From: an uncultured Pseudomonadota bacterium
Lineage (GTDB): Bacteria > Myxococcota_A > UBA9042 > CAIXZC01
Reading direction: 5' to 3'
DNA: 5,880 nucleotides
NCBI GenBank assembly: GCA_937876385.1
Contig: CALFHQ010000260.1
Span: 1-5,880, forward strand
The notes under the pieces are model-generated. The model had not been told where the DNA came from. It did no database searches and saw only the letters and a program-made list of their open reading frames with translations. Shown piece after piece: positions 4,623 to 5,880 of this stretch. How positions within the stretch are numbered: position 1 is the first letter of the stretch; each line of letters starts with the position of its first letter. A program made the translations under genes and the position numbers.

Positions 4623-5880
4623 TCAGGGGGTCTCGATGCGGACGAATCCGGATTCCAGCGCAGGAAAGGCCACGTCGTTGATGGCGTTGGATGGATAGTA
4701 GGCCTTGATGTCGTTGTTCTCCCACGTCCTCGTGCTGCCGTTGTCCTGGAGAAACACCACAAGCCCTCCGTCGGGGGCAACCGTAAGGCTCAAGACCCGC
4801 TGATCTGCCCCACCCTGCGGACGAATCCACACCGGCTGCGACCAGGTCGCACCGTTGTCGTCACTGGTCATGTAGAAGGCCCGGCGAATCTCTGAAGACA
4901 CTCGCATGTCGCTGGCCAATACCAGTCGGTCATCGGGAAGTCGAACCAGCGGCGCCGGCCGTCCGTATGTCCCATCCCCGAAGATCTTTCGATTCACCGT
5001 GGCGAAATTGTCGGCGGAGCGAACCGTGAACCATTGGAAGCCGTTCTCTGATGGAACAAAGTCCAGGGCTACAATGGATCCGTCCGCCGCAATGGTGGCC
5101 GTGTGGGGGAGGAAGATGTCGTTTATTGCCTGCAACGACTGGGACAGGATGATTCCATCGTCATTGTAGGTCCGGATCTGAGCGTACCAACTTCCAGGGC
5201 CCTTGAGGAGGGCGACACTGGTCACTTCCTTTCCGTCGGTGAGGAGAGCCACAGAGTTCCCATTGGTGTAGTTGGGACCCTGGTATCCGTCCGGGGCACC
5301 GCCCAGGTCGTTCCAGGTCACCCCTTTTAGGATTTTCGGTGTAAACCAGAGTTGGAAATTGCGGTCGTCCCCTTGCTCCACCGGAGCACAAAATACGAAC
5401 AGCGCCCCGGTGGTGGTCACGGCGTGGCTTAGGACCGCGCCGTTGCACTGGGACTCCAGCATCGTTTCCCATACACCCTCGGATTGGCGCTTCACATGGA
5501 AGGCGTCGTCCCACTGCTCAATGGCGAACAGCTTCTCCTTCGATTCGAAGGGTGCGCCAACCATGATCGAAACGCTGAGCCCCTCGAGCCCCTCGGTGAC
5601 CCTCTCCACACCCTCATCGGGGACGGAGGACATCAACGTGGGGCCCACTTCGGGCCAAATCGGGGTGCTGCCATCGTAAGGCACATAGAAGACTTCGGGC
5701 TTTTCAGGAACGTCCACCAGGAAGTGTCGCACACCCTGTGAATCAAACCGGGGGATTCCCTCAAAAACCGGTGTAAGCGGGTCGTCGCTCAAACGAACCC
5801 CATCCGTCTCGTCACCCGAAGGGGACAACGGAGAGGGCATGACGACTCGAAGGTAGTCGATTCCACGAGTCTCTCCATCT
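4623..5880 (-). CDS. Sialidase-like (BNR/Asp-box) beta-propeller protein, 3' part (5' end outside window)
   Basis: The frame is open on the minus strand from the window edge to a TGA at 4625-4623. An ATG at 5840 would give 405 residues, but it has no ribosome binding site or signal peptide, and the 13 codons before it are open and protein-like (RGIDYLRVV), so I read the gene as incomplete. Counting from that Met, a perfect Asp box S-D-D-N-G-A-T-W lies at 326-333, with weaker relatives at SADNFATV (275-282) and LKGVTW (171-176). Repeated strand pairs such as GSIVALDFVP, DRLVLASDM and GGLVVFLQD fit a sialidase/BNR-type propeller. The conserved Arg triad and Asp of true sialidases cannot be identified with confidence, so enzyme activity is not claimed. 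It is probably exported. There are 7 bases between its stop and the convergent AbiEi-like stop. Confidence 0.75.
   Translation of the reverse strand, partial: DGETRGIDYLRVVMPSPLSPSGDETDGVRLSDDPLTPVFEGIPRFDSQGVRHFLVDVPEKPEVFYVPYDGSTPIWPEVGPTLMSSVPDEGVERVTEGLEGLSVSIMVGAPFESKEKLFAIEQWDDAFHVKRQSEGVWETMLESQCNGAVLSHAVTTTGALFVFCAPVEQGDDRNFQLWFTPKILKGVTWNDLGGAPDGYQGPNYTNGNSVALLTDGKEVTSVALLKGPGSWYAQIRTYNDDGIILSQSLQAINDIFLPHTATIAADGSIVALDFVPSENGFQWFTVRSADNFATVNRKIFGDGTYGRPAPLVRLPDDRLVLASDMRVSSEIRRAFYMTSDDNGATWSQPVWIRPQGGADQRVLSLTVAPDGGLVVFLQDNGSTRTWENNDIKAYYPSNAINDVAFPALESGFVRIETP

Noticed and set aside
5838..5840. ATG at 5840 as the true start of the sialidase-like protein
   Set aside because: It has no ribosome binding site and no signal peptide, and the frame stays open with protein-like codons to the window edge, so the start is more likely outside.

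Overview
The window looks like chromosomal DNA of a moderately GC-rich bacterium from the Myxococcota or a related former 'deltaproteobacterial' lineage. The main clue is the start of the window, which encodes Cys-rich modules of the CGNxxxEPxGEECD(G) type that are abundant in secreted proteins of those bacteria. Good Shine-Dalgarno sequences and tightly packed genes fit this. The exact taxon is an inference and cannot be fixed from the sequence. No rRNA, tRNA, CRISPR array, insertion sequence or phage gene was seen.

Layout: (1) 2-1372, plus strand, is the 3' part of a large secreted protein with Cys-rich repeats followed by a WD40-like beta-propeller. (2) 1407-1439 is a long hairpin between convergent genes and is probably a terminator. 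(3) 1439-2119, minus, is an unrecognised 226-aa soluble protein. (4) 2120-2374 is a 255-base non-coding gap holding a large imperfect hairpin. (5) 2375-3082, minus, is a lipoprotein with a permuted papain-like (YiiX/YebB-type NlpC/P60) hydrolase fold. (6) 3083-3200 is a divergent promoter region with two short perfect palindromes. (7) 3201-4010 and 4010-4615, plus, form a translationally coupled two-gene operon: an AbiEii-like nucleotidyltransferase-fold protein whose catalytic residues appear to be replaced, then an AbiEi-like winged-helix protein. (8) 4623-5880, minus, is the 3' part of a sialidase-like (Asp-box) beta-propeller protein that runs off the window.

How the parts may work together: two large propeller genes, both incomplete here, point inward and bracket a cassette of four smaller genes. 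The AbiE-like pair is the most interesting part. Its order (toxin-like first, antitoxin-like second) is the reverse of the usual abiEi-abiEii order. The toxin-like member lacks the DxD metal site and other family hallmarks, while the antitoxin-like member looks complete. The divergent promoters for this pair and for the hydrolase lipoprotein have their candidate -35 boxes back to back inside one palindrome, and a second palindrome sits at the predicted start of the AbiE-like transcript. The AbiEi-like protein may therefore regulate both transcripts. That last step is inference.
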